64,000 bases of DNA from Dromiciops gliroides (lineage: Eukaryota > Chordata > Mammalia > Microbiotheria > Microbiotheriidae): assembly GCF_019393635.1 (NCBI RefSeq), contig NC_057866.1:231459359-231523358 (forward strand). Reading direction: 5' to 3'. The position numbers and the translations under genes are program-made. Below are positions 33,655-44,526 of the stretch, piece by piece (position 1 is the stretch's first letter; each line of letters starts with the position of its first letter). The notes beneath the pieces were generated by a model. The model worked only from the letters and a program-made list of their open reading frames with translations. It searched no databases and was not told the origin of the DNA.

Positions 33655-33778
33655 ATCTCCCTGAGGGCAGGGACTGTTTTTTGTCTTTCTTTGTATCCCC
33701 AATGCTTGGCCTGTGCACGGCACATAGTAAGTATTCAATAAATGCTTTCTGATCTATTGATTGATTGATTGATTGATG
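33655..33778 (+). repeat. L2/L3 LINE 3' end with (TTGA)n
   Basis: CCCTGAGGGCAGGGACTGTT, CATAGTAAGTATTCAATAAA, then five TTGA units: the natural end of an L3-type element. Confidence 0.85.
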
Positions 33779-33799
33779 TTCAGTTTATTTTTTCCTTTG

Positions 33800-33960
33800 T
33801 TAAAGGCAGCTTGGCATAGTAGAAAGGGAATTCACTAGATTTGACCTCTGGAGGAGAGACCTGGCTTTGACCCATGGCCAGCTGAATGATTCTCGAGCAA
33901 GTCAATTCATTTCTCAGGGACCCTGTCTCATGTTCTCTAAGATGAGGGTGATATGAGCTG
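33800..33960 (+). repeat. MIR-type SINE
   Basis: AAGGCAGCTTGGCATAGTAG, GAGACCTGGCTTTGACCCAT, AAGTCAATTCATTTCTCAGG. Confidence 0.6.
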
Positions 33961-34004
33961 AATGGGCCATTGTAAGAAGAATGCCTATGGCTCTTAACAG
34001 GGGC

Positions 34005-34140
34005 ATAGATTTGGAGTTAGAGGGTCATCTCGAGAGGCCTCATCTTTTGGTTTTGCAGTTTTAGAAACCGAGGCCCTCCAAAAGTTAAATGACTTGTCTA
34101 AGGTAACAAAGGGAGCAGTAGCAGAGCTAGGATTCATACT
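34005..34140 (-). repeat. MIR3-type SINE
   Basis: TTTTAGAAACCGAGGCCCTC, AAAAGTTAAATGACTTGTCT, AGCAGAGCTAGGATTCATAC. Confidence 0.6.
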
Positions 34141-35145
34141 AAAACCCCCTGACTCCCTTTCCCTCTCCCCCTCCTTTTCTTCCCTCCCCCTCTCCCTTCC
34201 TTTCCTTCTTTACTTTTTACAAAGAAACATTTACAAAGGAATGGCAGGGAGAACAATCATACAAACATCCCACCAACACCTGGGGCATAACCGCCCCCGC
34301 CCCCATCCCCACCCTGTGACCGTTTCATACTCTGGGGAGGGGAATAGGATGAGTTTTGCAGCTTTGCACAGATCCATGTTCCTAGTCCAAAGCCCTCCTT
34401 GGGCTGGAGTGCCAGTCACCCCGGGTTCTTAGGGTTTCCTCCTGGCTGGTCTGGCTGCAGCATCTGGGCCTGGAATCCTGGCTCCAGGATCGCCATCCCT
34501 TGATTCCCTGCCCGTGGGGATTCTACCCTCTGCACCAGGCACTGAAAAGGACAAACAGACACCCAGAGCTGGTGTCTGGGGGCCACAAGATGGAAGAGGA
34601 GAGGGGGGGACAAAAGCCTTCCCCTTCTTACTGCTTAGTTCATGGCACCCTTGCTGTGGGTGAACTTGGATCTAGAGCCTATCAGGATCAGAAGGAAAGA
34701 GCTCATCCATTCTAAATCCAACACTTTCCATGAAATAATAATACTTACATCAGATTGAGAAAGGTTTTTTGCTTGGTGACCAGTAAGTGAGATAGATAGT
34801 TTGCAGGTAAATTGGGTGAGGTCAGATTTCCCTTTCTAATGCATGAATACCGTCCAACTCAGTGGAGCCCCAGCTAATCTGTCCTTACCCAAAAGTGCAA
34901 GAGGAATGGCTTGTGTCACGTGTACTCAGAACCCTGCCCTGACTGCTGCTACAGGAGCAGCTTCTACAGTCTTTACCTTTGCCACCTCTGTCCCCCCTGT
35001 AAATCCTAGGCTTAGGACTCAGAGAGGCTCAGCCTAAGAGAGTTCAAGGGGGCTTGGGATCTGGGGAGAGCCCTTTGGGCTACTGTTAGTGTTGTTTCAG
35101 GAGTGGGCTGGAAATCTAAGCAATCATTTAAAGGATAAAGAGCAG
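34141..35145. other. Intron 3, unassigned
   Basis: Opens with a C/T-rich patch (34152-34215). No repeat or exon recognised in the rest. Confidence 0.4.
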
Positions 35146-35248
35146 GGGTCATTTCATTTTGGTCTTTGTGTCTCCAGCTCCTAGCCTAGTGCCCAGCACA
35201 TGGTAGACACTTAATAAGTGTTTATTGATTGATTCATTGGTTGGTCAA
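35146..35248 (+). repeat. L2/L3 LINE 3' end
   Basis: TAGTGCCCAGCACATGGTAG, ACACTTAATAAGTGTTTATT, then GATTGATTC. Confidence 0.8.
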
Positions 35249-36088
35249 TGGGAAAATGCACTCAGAGTTCCAAGTGACTAACTTACAAATGAACTTTTAG
35301 GAAAACCGGATCAGAAAAATGTCACTTTTTAAAAAATTGTAAGCACATGCCTTTCACTGGAGAAGAGCAAGGAGGTAGGCTGGGAATAAGTGCTCAGTAA
35401 TCAGAACCAGGAAGACAGAGGTTTTGGGGGAGATCGTGCTTGGCAAGATTAAAATTCAGCCCTCATCCATGGTCCTTTTGGCCTCGTTCTGAGCTCTGTG
35501 AGTGGTTATGGTAGTTAGCATTGTGTAAAACTCCATTTCTTGTCACTAGTGTGGTCTTCTCTGTTACCCTCTATGCATTCATCCAAGGCATTTGTTCTCT
35601 AGTAACCAGGCTTTCTGAGATGAATAAATTATGTGAACATCTGCCATTTCCTTAGGTTCTCCTTTATAACGATGACTTCAGACATATTTAAACAGGTGCA
35701 GAGGTGCCTCACGAAAGAGCATAGAAAATGAAACATAATGGGGGGCTGTGTCTGCCGTTGCTTGAGACGGGTGATGAGACATGCTCTGGGGGAATAATTG
35801 TTGAGAATTAGAGCAAGTGGAGGGAGCCAGGCTCAGGTTTAGCCGTCCCCCCTCTTATAACTAGCATGAGGCAGTTGTGCCACAGCTAGGCCCAGCTTCA
35901 TAAAAACACCATTCAGTGCCTTTGTGTTTCTTTGTGAGTAAAGAACTTTGTTTCAATGTGTGAGAAACTTAGACATGATTTAACCAAGCTCTTCCCAAGC
36001 CATTGTTTAGGAATCACCAGACTGGCTATCAGAGTGCTCCTTCTGGATGACATAGCCTTATCTTAGGAAGCTCTTGATAGGAAAACCA
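35249..36088. other. Intron 3, unassigned
   Basis: No element recognised. Confidence 0.4.
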
Positions 36089-36091
36089 CTC

Positions 36092-36147
36092 TGGGATTGG
36101 GTGGGGGTGGGGGGCATGGGGGGATAATGGTGGGGAGTGGGGGGGTG
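36092..36147. other. Strong G-quadruplex motif cluster
   Basis: GGGATTGGGTGGGGGTGGGG and following text hold at least eight G-runs of three or more in 56 bases on the coding strand. Confidence 0.8.
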
Positions 36148-36359
36148 TTCAGTGAGGAGACTTGAACTCACCATATTCCTAGAGTCACTCTCAATTGAAG
36201 CTATACTTATATAGCCATGTAGGGCATGAATACCATTCAGAAATGTCAAATGAAGCAGACCACCTCTGGGATCTCTTACCTTCCAGTGTGTAGAGTCTGT
36301 CAATTCTCCTGCCTGTGAGATCAAACTTTAATGACTACTTCTACTAATTTTACATTTAA

Positions 36360-36560
36360 TAATGATAATTTGTACACTGGTATAACACTTCACACTTTTC
36401 AAGTGATTTCCCCAAGCTTCCTCTCTTTTGATTCTTAAGATAGCCCTGTGAAGTGGGCAGTTATTACATAAAGATGAAGAAACTTCACCTGAGAAGCTTA
36501 AGTGGTTAAATGGAGATGGGATTTAGAGCCCCCATGCCTTCTGATGCCATCCACCAAAGT
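36360..36560 (-). repeat. MIR-type SINE
   Basis: ATAGCCCTGTGAAGTGGGCA, AAAGATGAAGAAACTTCACC, ATGGGATTTAGAGCCCCCAT. Confidence 0.6.
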
Positions 36561-36784
36561 GCACTATAGGATTCATTTCCAGATGTGACTCTTCTCTGTC
36601 ATACGGGAGATTGGGAGAGGGGAGATCCAGGTTCAAATGATGGCTTTACCATCATGTGATTATTTTCTCCTTTCTTTTCTTGTCATTGTTTATTCCACAT
36701 GGGCAGGTAGTTTTGAGGGTTGGATAAGGCAATTACCCAGTCTCAGACATCTGCTAAATAGCATATTGGGACTTCATATAGAAC

Positions 36785-36785
<1 letters not shown>

Positions 36786-36822
<37 letters not shown>

Positions 36823-36852
36823 CACACACACACACACTCACACACACTCACA
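36786..36852. repeat. (CA)n microsatellite
   Basis: About 30 CA units with three small breaks. Confidence 0.97.
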
Positions 36853-36954
36853 TTCAATGACACCAAACAAAACCAGGTAATTTCATCTCTACCTCATTTT
36901 ACTTTTCTGTCAAATGAGAGGGTTGGGTAAAATAATCTCTAAGTTCCCTTCTAG

Positions 36955-37160
36955 CTCAGATCTCCTAGGATTCTCATGGATCATAGGTTTAGGATCATAG
37001 ATTTAGAGGCAGAAGGGACCTTTAAAGCCAGTTAGGCCAACCTTCTCATTTGACAATGAAGAAATGAGACCCAGCGAACTTAAGTGACTTTTTCAGGGTC
37101 ACATGTGTAGTAAGTGTCAGACCCATGATTTGAATCTAGGCCTTCAGACCTGAATTTCCA
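36955..37160 (-). repeat. MIR3-type SINE
   Basis: AGAAGGGACCTTTAAAGCCA, CAATGAAGAAATGAGACCCA, TCAGGGTCACATGTGTAGTA. Confidence 0.7.
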
Positions 37161-37395
37161 TTGTTCTCAGGCTGTGGAAAATTGGAGAATATAGTTGTAT
37201 TGTTTTAGACTCTATTTTCTTTCAGTTTTTAGGAAATTGAAGACTTTGGAATAAGAAGCTCATTGAACTTGAGTAAGAATTTTACTTAGATGAGTTCATA
37301 GGGAAAAAAACCACTGAAGTATATTTTGAAGCACATAAATTGAGATGTTATAAGTAGATACATTTTAAATCTTTTTATTATTTTTATTATCACAG

Positions 37396-37449
37396 GCAGT
37401 ATTTAACATGGTCGTAGAAGTACCTCGCTGGACAAATGCCAAAATGGAG
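37396..37449 (+). CDS. PPA2: PPA2 exon 4: first active-site segment
   Basis: A 54-nt exon (18 codons, phase 0 at both ends) between acceptor CACAG (ends 37395) and donor GTATGT (37450). Reads AVFNMVVEVPRWTNAKME, residues 102-119. By alignment to yeast IPP1 from memory, Glu109, Lys117 and Glu119 correspond to E48, K56 and E58, which bind metal and phosphate. The Met aligned to human M94, the site of the disease variant M94V as I recall it, is kept (Met106 here). Confidence 0.98.
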
Positions 37450-37587
37450 GTATGTGATCAAATATATCCTACTAATATCAAAGGGAATTATAACTTTATT
37501 ATTAAGCATCCAGAACAGTCTTTTAATTATCCAAAACATGGTCTTTTAGTTAAGCAACTTCCCACAAAATTCAATATGGTTGGCCAT

Positions 37588-37736
37588 TTTTTTTTTTTTT
37601 TTGTTAAGGCAATTGGGGTTAAGTGACTTGCCCAGGGTCACACAGCTAGTAAATGTTAAGTGTCTGAGGCCAGATTTGAACTCAGGTCCTCCTGATTTCA
37701 GGGCCGGTGCTCTATCCACTGTGCCACCTAGCTGCC
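37588..37736 (-). repeat. WSINE1-type SINE in intron 4
   Basis: Poly-T, GTTAAGGCAATTGGGGTTAA, ending CACCTAGCTGCC. Short direct repeat TGGCCAT on both sides. Lies ~140 nt after exon 4. Confidence 0.92.
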
Positions 37737-37799
37737 TGGCCATATTTTTTTAATGAGGAAAAAAGTTATGATTTAAGAACTTTCTTGTCAAACTTATTT

Positions 37800-37925
37800 T
37801 CCATTGAACTTGATCTTGGGCCAGTCACTAAATATCCCTGGGCCTCAGTTTCCTCATTTGTAAAATGAGGGGGTTGGATTAGATGGCCTCTGAGGTCTCT
37901 TTCAGCTCTACATGTGTGAGCCTAT
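37800..37925 (+). repeat. MIR-type SINE 3' half
   Basis: CCTCAGTTTCCTCATTTGTA, GGGTTGGATTAGATGGCCTC, TTTCAGCTCTACATGTGTGA. Confidence 0.75.
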
Positions 37926-38155
37926 GACCTGTGATGTCATCAGGGTAGAGAACTTCCAATGTGGACATTCCATCTACCAATGCAGATCTGCCACCCTTTG
38001 AAATACATATTCTTAGAGTATTACCCAAAATATATTCCAGAGAGAGGACCTCAAGCCAGGTTCTCCTAATTCTGAGACTGGCCCCAGGATACATTGTTTT
38101 TAAAGTTTGCAATTTAGATGCCAGCTGGGTGCACTTGCACTTGTCCTGATCTGTG

Positions 38156-38307
38156 TTTTTTTTTTTTTTTTAGTGAGGCAATTGGGGTTAAGTGACTTGC
38201 CCAGGGTCGCACAGTTAGTAAGTGTTAAATGTCTGAGGCTGGATTTGAACTCAGGTCCTCCTGACTCCAGGGCTGGTGCTCTATCCACTGTGCCACCTAG
38301 CTGCCCC
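38156..38307 (-). repeat. WSINE1-type SINE in intron 4
   Basis: T-run followed by TAGTGAGGCAATTGGGGTTA (AG at 38172-38173), GTAAGT at 38218, ending CTAGCTGCCCC. Confidence 0.93.
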
Positions 38308-38356
38308 CTTTGGTTTTTTTTAGTATAAATATATTAACTTAATTCTGTTTAATAAA

Positions 38357-38378
38357 TGACATATATATATATATGTCA
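38357..38378. repeat. Perfect 22-bp palindrome
   Basis: TGAC, seven AT units, GTCA. Confidence 0.9.
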
Positions 38379-38379
38379 C

Positions 38380-39575
38380 CCTTCTCCTCTGTCCTCCCCT
38401 CCACCTTGGGAAATGGCAAATACTATTTTCAAGGGTGACCTAAGCAGCCACTGAGTTATATTTAGTTCAGTGACAGCCCTGAAACCTGTTTATTTGGGAG
38501 TGAAGCCAGTTTTGGTTTCCAAGGACTTAATTCTCCCTTTAGATTTTGCTCATGCGGGAGTGATAGAGTTTTCCAGGGTAATGCTTGATTTACGATGACT
38601 ATCTAAGAACATCTGCTCTTCTGCTGATTAGTCATTTTGAATCTTGTTCACAAGAAGGGAGCCTATAAGATGTTCACACCAAGGCCCCTCCAGAGCTTCC
38701 CTGTACTCTTCATGAAGTATTCAGCAAGACCACTTGCAGAGCAAAGTCGGATTTAATTTATGGCAACTGCTTTTGTTGAGTTATCCATAGCATTTCTAGT
38801 ACCAAGTACTAGTGTTAATGTTAATTCTAGCTTTTAAATTAGGGATTTTTTTTTGGGGGGGTGGGGCAGGTCTGTTTCTCTGAACGTGTTGAAAGTTGCC
38901 AATACTTCCTGCACGTGTTTATAATGATCAGTCTTTATTAGGGTTTTTATTAATGATAAGCACTAAGTTATTCTTCTCTTTATCCACCATTTCACAGTCT
39001 TTCTCCCCCTGGCCTAGCAAAGGAAGTTACAGGATCCCAGAATCTGAGACTTCAGCCAGTAGAAATAATTTTCTTCATCAAACATGCTAATGCTTATTTT
39101 TACTGACTTGATATTATGGGTGATCTTTTTTCCCTTTCAATAATTCCAAACTATTTTAGTGAAGCTTTAGTAGAAATTTCACTTTGAACCAGCCAACTGG
39201 ACCATGGCCTCACAATTAATTTTATCATAAAATTGATTTAAAAAAGCTTAAGATGAACAATACAAAAAGTAAATTGGCTAATCTTAATCTGTTGACCATC
39301 CCAGTCTTCCAACTTGTTGGATTTTTGAGATCGATAGATTTGTAAAATATCAACATTTCTTTTCCAGACATTTTTTCCGAACCTATAAAGATTAGCTTGT
39401 AAATTAGTAGTACAAACAGGCTTTTTTTTTTTTAAGCCTATATCATGGATAGATTATATGAATTTTGGCAGTCTGAAAATATCAGACTTTTAAAGAACTT
39501 TTCAGGCAGTTGGATAGAGGATTAATTGCTATTCATTTGACTTTTTTTCCTTTTTTTTTCCTATGATCTCTTTAG
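38380..39575. other. Intron 4, 3' part, unassigned
   Basis: No repeat recognised. A long pyrimidine tract (39541-39574) leads to the exon 5 acceptor. Confidence 0.45.
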
Positions 39576-39695
39576 ATTGCCACCAAGGAGCCATTGAATC
39601 CCATTAAACAAGATATAAAGAAAGGCAAGCTACGTTATGTGGCAAATATCTTCCCTCACAAGGGTTATATATGGAATTATGGTGCCCTCCCTCAG
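39576..39695 (+). CDS. PPA2: PPA2 exon 5: substrate-binding segment
   Basis: A 120-nt exon (40 codons, phase 0 at both ends) between acceptor TTTAG (ends 39575) and donor GTAACA (39696). Begins [20 protein letters not shown] and continues [20 protein letters not shown], residues 120-159. Arg139, Tyr150 and Tyr154 match yeast R78, Y89 and Y93, which contact phosphate. Arg139 also aligns with human R127, where R127L causes infantile sudden cardiac failure as I recall. Fully conserved in these positions, so the gene looks functional. Confidence 0.98.
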
Positions 39696-41020
39696 GTAAC
39701 ATTTTTGTTATAATGGCGAAACTTTTCTGTCTTCTGAGTAAATTGCCTTATAAATCCTGAGCACTGCATGAATTTAAATCAGCTGAAAGGATATGTCTGT
39801 TTGAGAGATTTGTAAATTTGATTTTTTTAATGCAAAGTTTTATTATATCAATAAATTTTGTCTAAATCATGTGTATTTCCACAAACAATTTCATGGACTT
39901 AAGCATTTAGGAAACCTCCAACTTGATATTTTATACATTTTTTTCCCCCCTTTTGGACATGACTCTACCGTGTTAGTCAGAAGTGTTTAAGCCAAATTGT
40001 ATTTACAGCTTTCCCTTTGAATGTGAAACATGCAATATATTTATGTAAAAGAGTTTTTTTACACCTTGAACAGAGAGTGGTGTGTTTTCTTCTCAACTGA
40101 TTTTTTCTTTCCCTGACCTCATTATGAATTAGCTTAGCAAGCGTATTCACTTTGACTGTTTAGTGTTCTGTTTATAATCTTTAAGTGGAGAACAGTGAAA
40201 AGGAGGCAAATGAGCACGGAGGTAGCATTGTGAGTAATGGGAAAGCAGCATCTGTCTTTTTCCCTCTCTCCCTGCTTCTTTTTTTGTTTCCTACAGCCTC
40301 TTGCTTGCCTTTCATCCTGGTTCCCTCCCAGTGAGGAGGTGATTCCTTCCACAGCACCAGAATGAATAAAAATGAAAATGTACCGAGTTGAGACCTACCG
40401 GACCTAGAAACATCTGCCTCTGTGTTTACATAGGCCCTTGGAACCCCCATCTGTCTGGAGTTGGGAGTTTTTGTTTGTTGTCGCTGTCGCTGGGGTTTTT
40501 TTTTTTTTTGAAGTTCTGTATAAAATTCCAAGATGCTATTTAGCAGATATCTGAGAATGGGGCATTGCCTTATCCAGCCCTTAAGACCAGCTGCCCATGT
40601 AGAATAAACATTGACAAGAAAAGAAAAGAGAAAACAATTTTCTGAAGGGCCAGGCTGTCTTTGATGCAGTCAGGCCACCCACATGGATACATTCTGGGTT
40701 AAAATGGTGTGCTGAAAGGAATTAGAATTCCTATTGAAGTCATGGAAATAGCAGGTTTCTCTGTCAGCACTGCAGCCTGAAAATGCAGCCTGGTTGACCT
40801 GTGAGTAAGTGAAGGGGACTGTGAAAGGCTGAAGGGGGCAGCCTTTATCACATAGAGAGGCCAGAACACTGTGTAGGGGGAGAAGCATGTGTGAAGGAAG
40901 GAGCTGATAAAGGGACTTGAGCAACTGAGTTCTTTCCATCCTGTCAATTAGATATTCCCCTGGGGGAACATTTGCATTTAAAGCATTTTTATCTGATGTG
41001 TTAGTTTAATTGAGGCTGGG
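39696..41020. other. Intron 5, 5' part, unassigned
   Basis: No repeat or exon recognised in 1.3 kb. Confidence 0.45.
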
Positions 41021-41024
41021 CCTG

Positions 41025-41135
41025 GGTAGATGGAGAGCTGATATTAGAGCCAAGAAGATCTGAGTTCAGGTCCCATTTTTTTTATACTTCCTGGTTGAAT
41101 GTCCCTGAGCAGTCCTTTAACTTCTCAGGACTCCA
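41025..41135 (+). repeat. MIR-type SINE fragment
   Basis: AGAAGATCTGAGTTCAGGTC, CTTCCTGGTTGAATGTCCCT, CAGTCCTTTAACTTCTCAGG. Confidence 0.55.
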
Positions 41136-41469
41136 GCAGCTTTCCAGAATTGTAAACTACTTGCATTGGTAAAAGGTTTTTTCCTCATTTGGGAGTTCTC
41201 TTTACTAGTGACATAACAAGCCTAGTACTTGTTCCTATTCACTTAATTAGGTAATGCATTTTTTTTTTTCCTCCTGGAAATATGGACCCTAAGTTGCCCA
41301 GAATCATGTGGTTTTACATTTGATTCTTCTGGGATTCTAGGTGTCAGGGTCTCATGGTTTGAGATATATGACATTTTTGGGGGTTATTTCCAGTACTAGC
41401 ACTTAAGTCTTTAATGTAAAAGAGTTGCTTTGGCTGGGAACTTCTGCCCTGTGCACATATACTGGGGTA

Positions 41470-41645
41470 ATATCCTAGGATTTAGGGCTGGAAAGATCTT
41501 AGAGTTATCTTGTTCAGCAGTCCAGGAAACCGAGACCCAGAGAGGCTAAGTGACTTATTTGAAGTCACAGGCAGAAAATGTTAGGAGGTGCAATATGAAT
41601 CTTTTCCCACTGCATTTCTGAATCTACTCTGAGTTCTAAGCCAAT
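41470..41645 (-). repeat. MIR3-type SINE
   Basis: GGCTGGAAAGATCTTAGAGT, GGAAACCGAGACCCAGAGAG, GCTAAGTGACTTATTTGAAG. Confidence 0.7.
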
Positions 41646-41809
41646 GCCTTGGCTTTTGTGATCATATTTTTATTTCATATAGCAAGCAAAGTTGCTTATA
41701 GTGAGGGAGCATAGTTTTCAAGGGTAAATGGAGGTGATTATGGCTCTTTCTCCTACAGCCTTGTCTGAAATCAGTCATGGAAATCCCTGAGTCACACTCC
41801 CTTCATGAA

Positions 41810-42005
41810 GAATAACAACTCGATTTTATAGAGTTTTGCAAAACAATTTCCTTAGAATAGCCCTGGGAGGTTGGAAGTTTGAATGTTACTAAGTCCCATT
41901 TTACAGATGAGCCAAAGCTCAGAGAGATTAAGTTATTTGTTCAGGGTCTCACAGACAATGGAGTCATAGAGCCAAGACTGTTTCTTTCTCTCCAAATACA
42001 GTGCT
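41810..42005 (-). repeat. MIR-type SINE
   Basis: AATAGCCCTGGGAGGTTGGA, GTCCCATTTTACAGATGAGC, GTTCAGGGTCTCACAGACAA. A short L2-like piece follows to about 42130. Confidence 0.65.
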
Positions 42006-42182
42006 GCTCATATATGCAAATACAAACATTTATCAAGTTCTTGCTGCATACAAAGCTCTACCTCTACCAAGCTCTAAGAGATATACACAGTTTAGATAAG
42101 ATGAGGTTTCTGTGTTCTTCAAGCTTACCTTTGAGGAGGGGAACACAGCTACCGGGCACTTATCCAGTATTGTGTATCAGAG

Positions 42183-42770
42183 TTGCCCAACTAGATATCA
42201 GGACAGACACACCTAAGAAATAAGGGAAGATAAAATTCAATAGCAGGAAAGTCTGGTGTGGCTACTACCTGACCAGAGATAGGAGACAGAGATAACTCCA
42301 GGGTCAGGACCATCATTTCAGAAAAATGTCATGGGAAAAGGTGAGGGTCCTTAGGTATTCCTCAATAAAGAATTATACTCTCACACACAGTCCAATTAGA
42401 ATTAATTTTTATTTGGTGGTAGGGTAAGTTATGGAGAGAGAAGTTGAAGACTTTGTGTCAGGGGGAGGAGAGTTTAGAAACATTCTCCTCTACCAATAGA
42501 GAGAAGGCAAAAGCTTTTACAGAGGATAGATGGGGTGTCCACTTGAAAACTGGAAGGTTCCCTTTGCGGGGTGGGGTGGGGAAAGCTTGGATGCTTATCA
42601 TATTCCTGAGAGTTGAGGGGGATTTTTTTGAAATGATGGTCCTGACCTTGGGGTTATCTCTGTCTCCTAGCTCTGGTCAGGTAGTAGCTGCGCCTAACTG
42701 ACTTTCCTGCTATAGAATTTGATCTCCCCTTATTTCTTAGGTGTATTTGTCCTAATATCTAGATGGTCAA
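42183..42770. repeat. Large inverted repeat, unknown family
   Basis: Left arm 42183-42319 and right arm 42630-42770 are reverse complements over ~137 bases: about 11 substitutions and one ~4-base indel region, near 92% identity. Shared blocks include ACACCTAAGAAATAAGGG, ATAGCAGGAAAGTC, GCTACTACCTGACCAGAG and TAGGAGACAGAGATAAC. The ~310-base centre is not self-complementary and has no long ORF. No clear target duplication seen. It could be a non-autonomous transposon with long inverted ends, or a local inverted duplication. Confidence 0.85.
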
Positions 42771-43242
42771 TCTAAACTTTAAAAGTCTCTTGATTCCTCC
42801 ATATGTCTGTCCTGTTATGTGGTCATCTTTGGTTTTGCATCTCACGGGAGAAACTTCTGATTTATTCTAAGCCCCATGTCAGAGCCATTAGAGTTCATCG
42901 AATGGGGAGGGAGGGTGACATGGACGCACCCCTTTGGCAGCAGAGAAGACGATGGACCGGAGTGGGGAGAGATGGGAAGTGAGGAGCTCCATCCGAAAAG
43001 TTCACAAGACTTTGGTGTTCCCACCTTGCCCTGCTTAACTGAATGCATTTTCACATAGAAACAATATTATAAATGTGGTTAGGCCCAATATGCCAATGGG
43101 TGTCCTCAGGCTAGTCCTAACTTCTTTGAACCTGAGTTTTGTGATTTGTAAAGGGTAAAGGTATGTGCTGGACCTGGCATTTTAATGGTGTAGGATGAAG
43201 GCATTCCTTGTATCAGTGCAGGTCTGCGCTTGTTCCAGGTCA
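42771..43242. other. Intron 5, unassigned
   Basis: No element recognised. Confidence 0.4.
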
Positions 43243-43660
43243 GCATCTTGCTGTTCAGTTGTGCCTGACTCTTCTGGAGGTCACGGACCATAACACACCA
43301 ATAACTTCCATGAGGTTTTTTGTTTTTTTTTTTTCGGGGCAATGAGGGTTAAGTGACTTGCCCAGGGTCACACAGCTAGTACATGTCAAGTGTCTGAGGT
43401 TGGATTTGAACTCAGGTCCTCCTGAATCCAGAGTTGGTGCTTTATTCACTGTGCCACCTGGCTGCCCGGCCATGAGGTTTTCTCGACAAAGATACTGGAG
43501 TGGTTTGCCATTTCCTTCTCCAGTAGATTAAGGCAAGCAGAGGTTAAGTGACTCGCCCAGGGTCACATGGCTAGAAGTATCTGAGACTGGATTTGAACCT
43601 AGCTCTTCCTGACTCCAGGCCTGGTGCTTTACTCACTGGGCCACTTAGCTGCTTCCTAGG
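43243..43660 (-). repeat. MAR1-like CORE-SINE, split by WSINE1
   Basis: Left piece: TTGCTGTTCAGTTGTGCCTG, ACTCTTCTGGAGGTCACGGA. Right piece: ATACTGGAGTGGTTTGCCAT, TTCCTTCTCCAGTAGATTAA, GATTTGAACCTAGCTCTTCC. Read through without the inserted SINE it is one element. Confidence 0.88.
43320..43469 (-). repeat. WSINE1-type SINE nested in MAR1, 12-bp duplication
   Basis: T-rich start, CGGGGCAATGAGGGTTAAGT, ending ACCTGGCTGCCCG. Perfect direct repeat CCATGAGGTTTT at 43308-43319 and 43470-43481. Confidence 0.95.
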
Positions 43661-43900
43661 TGGTAAGTGTCTGAGGTCAGATTTTGAATTCAAGTCTTCC
43701 TGACTGCAGGCCCAGCTCTGTATCCATTGAGCCATACATATAGCTGCCTCATAGTCTTAAAGACTTGTTTACAGCTCTGAGACATGAAGGAACTTGCTTA
43801 GGGTCATATAACTTGTCTATATGTCAGAGGCAGGACCTGAACCCAGGTGTTTCTGGCTTTAGGATTGGCTCTCTGCCCACTATCCTAGACTGCCACATTT
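43661..43900 (-). repeat. Two further SINE pieces (MAR1/MIR type)
   Basis: GGTAAGTGTCTGAGGTCAGA then CCATTGAGCCATACATATAG; next, GGGTCATATAACTTGTCTAT and GGACCTGAACCCAGGTGTTT. Diverged. Confidence 0.6.
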
Positions 43901-44344
43901 GTAAAATAAAGGCAAAAAATATTTGTACTCCCTTCTTCTGACTGCTGTGTGGGGAGCACACGAGCTCATGTATACAAAGTTCAATGGAACAGAGTGCTAC
44001 CTAAATTCCAGCTTTTGGTATACTGAGAAGAATAGTTTGCTGTGATAAACTAGTCCCAGCATTCTGCTAATGAAACATATTAGTGAAACAAATTAACAAC
44101 ATGGAACAGCATTATGGTGGGAACCTTTTAGACACCATCCTGTGCTGGGAGGTAGTCCTGAACTCTTAGTATTAGGGAAATTTAAATGGGTATTTTTTCT
44201 TTCTTTTTTTTTTTTTTTAGCAAAGGATATTTTGAGAAAGGTTTTCTTTGTTACAATCAGTGATCTTCAGTCACTGATCACCAGGAAGCTTTTGGTTCTT
44301 GGCTTAAAGGATATTTTGAATCTTTTCAAGTCCTTAATATTCTA

Positions 44345-44390
44345 TCCCTCTTATCTATCTATCTATCATCTATCTATCTATCTATTTATT
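44345..44390. repeat. (CTAT)n microsatellite
   Basis: About ten CTAT units with one break, abutting the SINE at 44391 in place of its poly-T. Confidence 0.9.
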
Positions 44391-44526
44391 GCGAGGCAGT
44401 GAGGGTTAAGTGACTTGCCCAGGGTCACACAGCTAGTAAGTGTCAAGTGTCTGAGGCCAGATTTGAACTCAGGTCCTTCTGAATCCAGGGCTGGTGCTCC
44501 ATCCAGTGCACCACCTAGCTGCCCCC
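44391..44526 (-). repeat. WSINE1-type SINE
   Basis: GAGGCAGTGAGGGTTAAGTG, AGTAAGTGTCAAGTGTCTGA, ending CCACCTAGCTGCCCCC. Confidence 0.92.

Noticed and set aside
36786-36852. CA repeat as regulatory Z-DNA element
   Set aside because: Possible in principle, but nothing distinguishes it from other intronic CA microsatellites.
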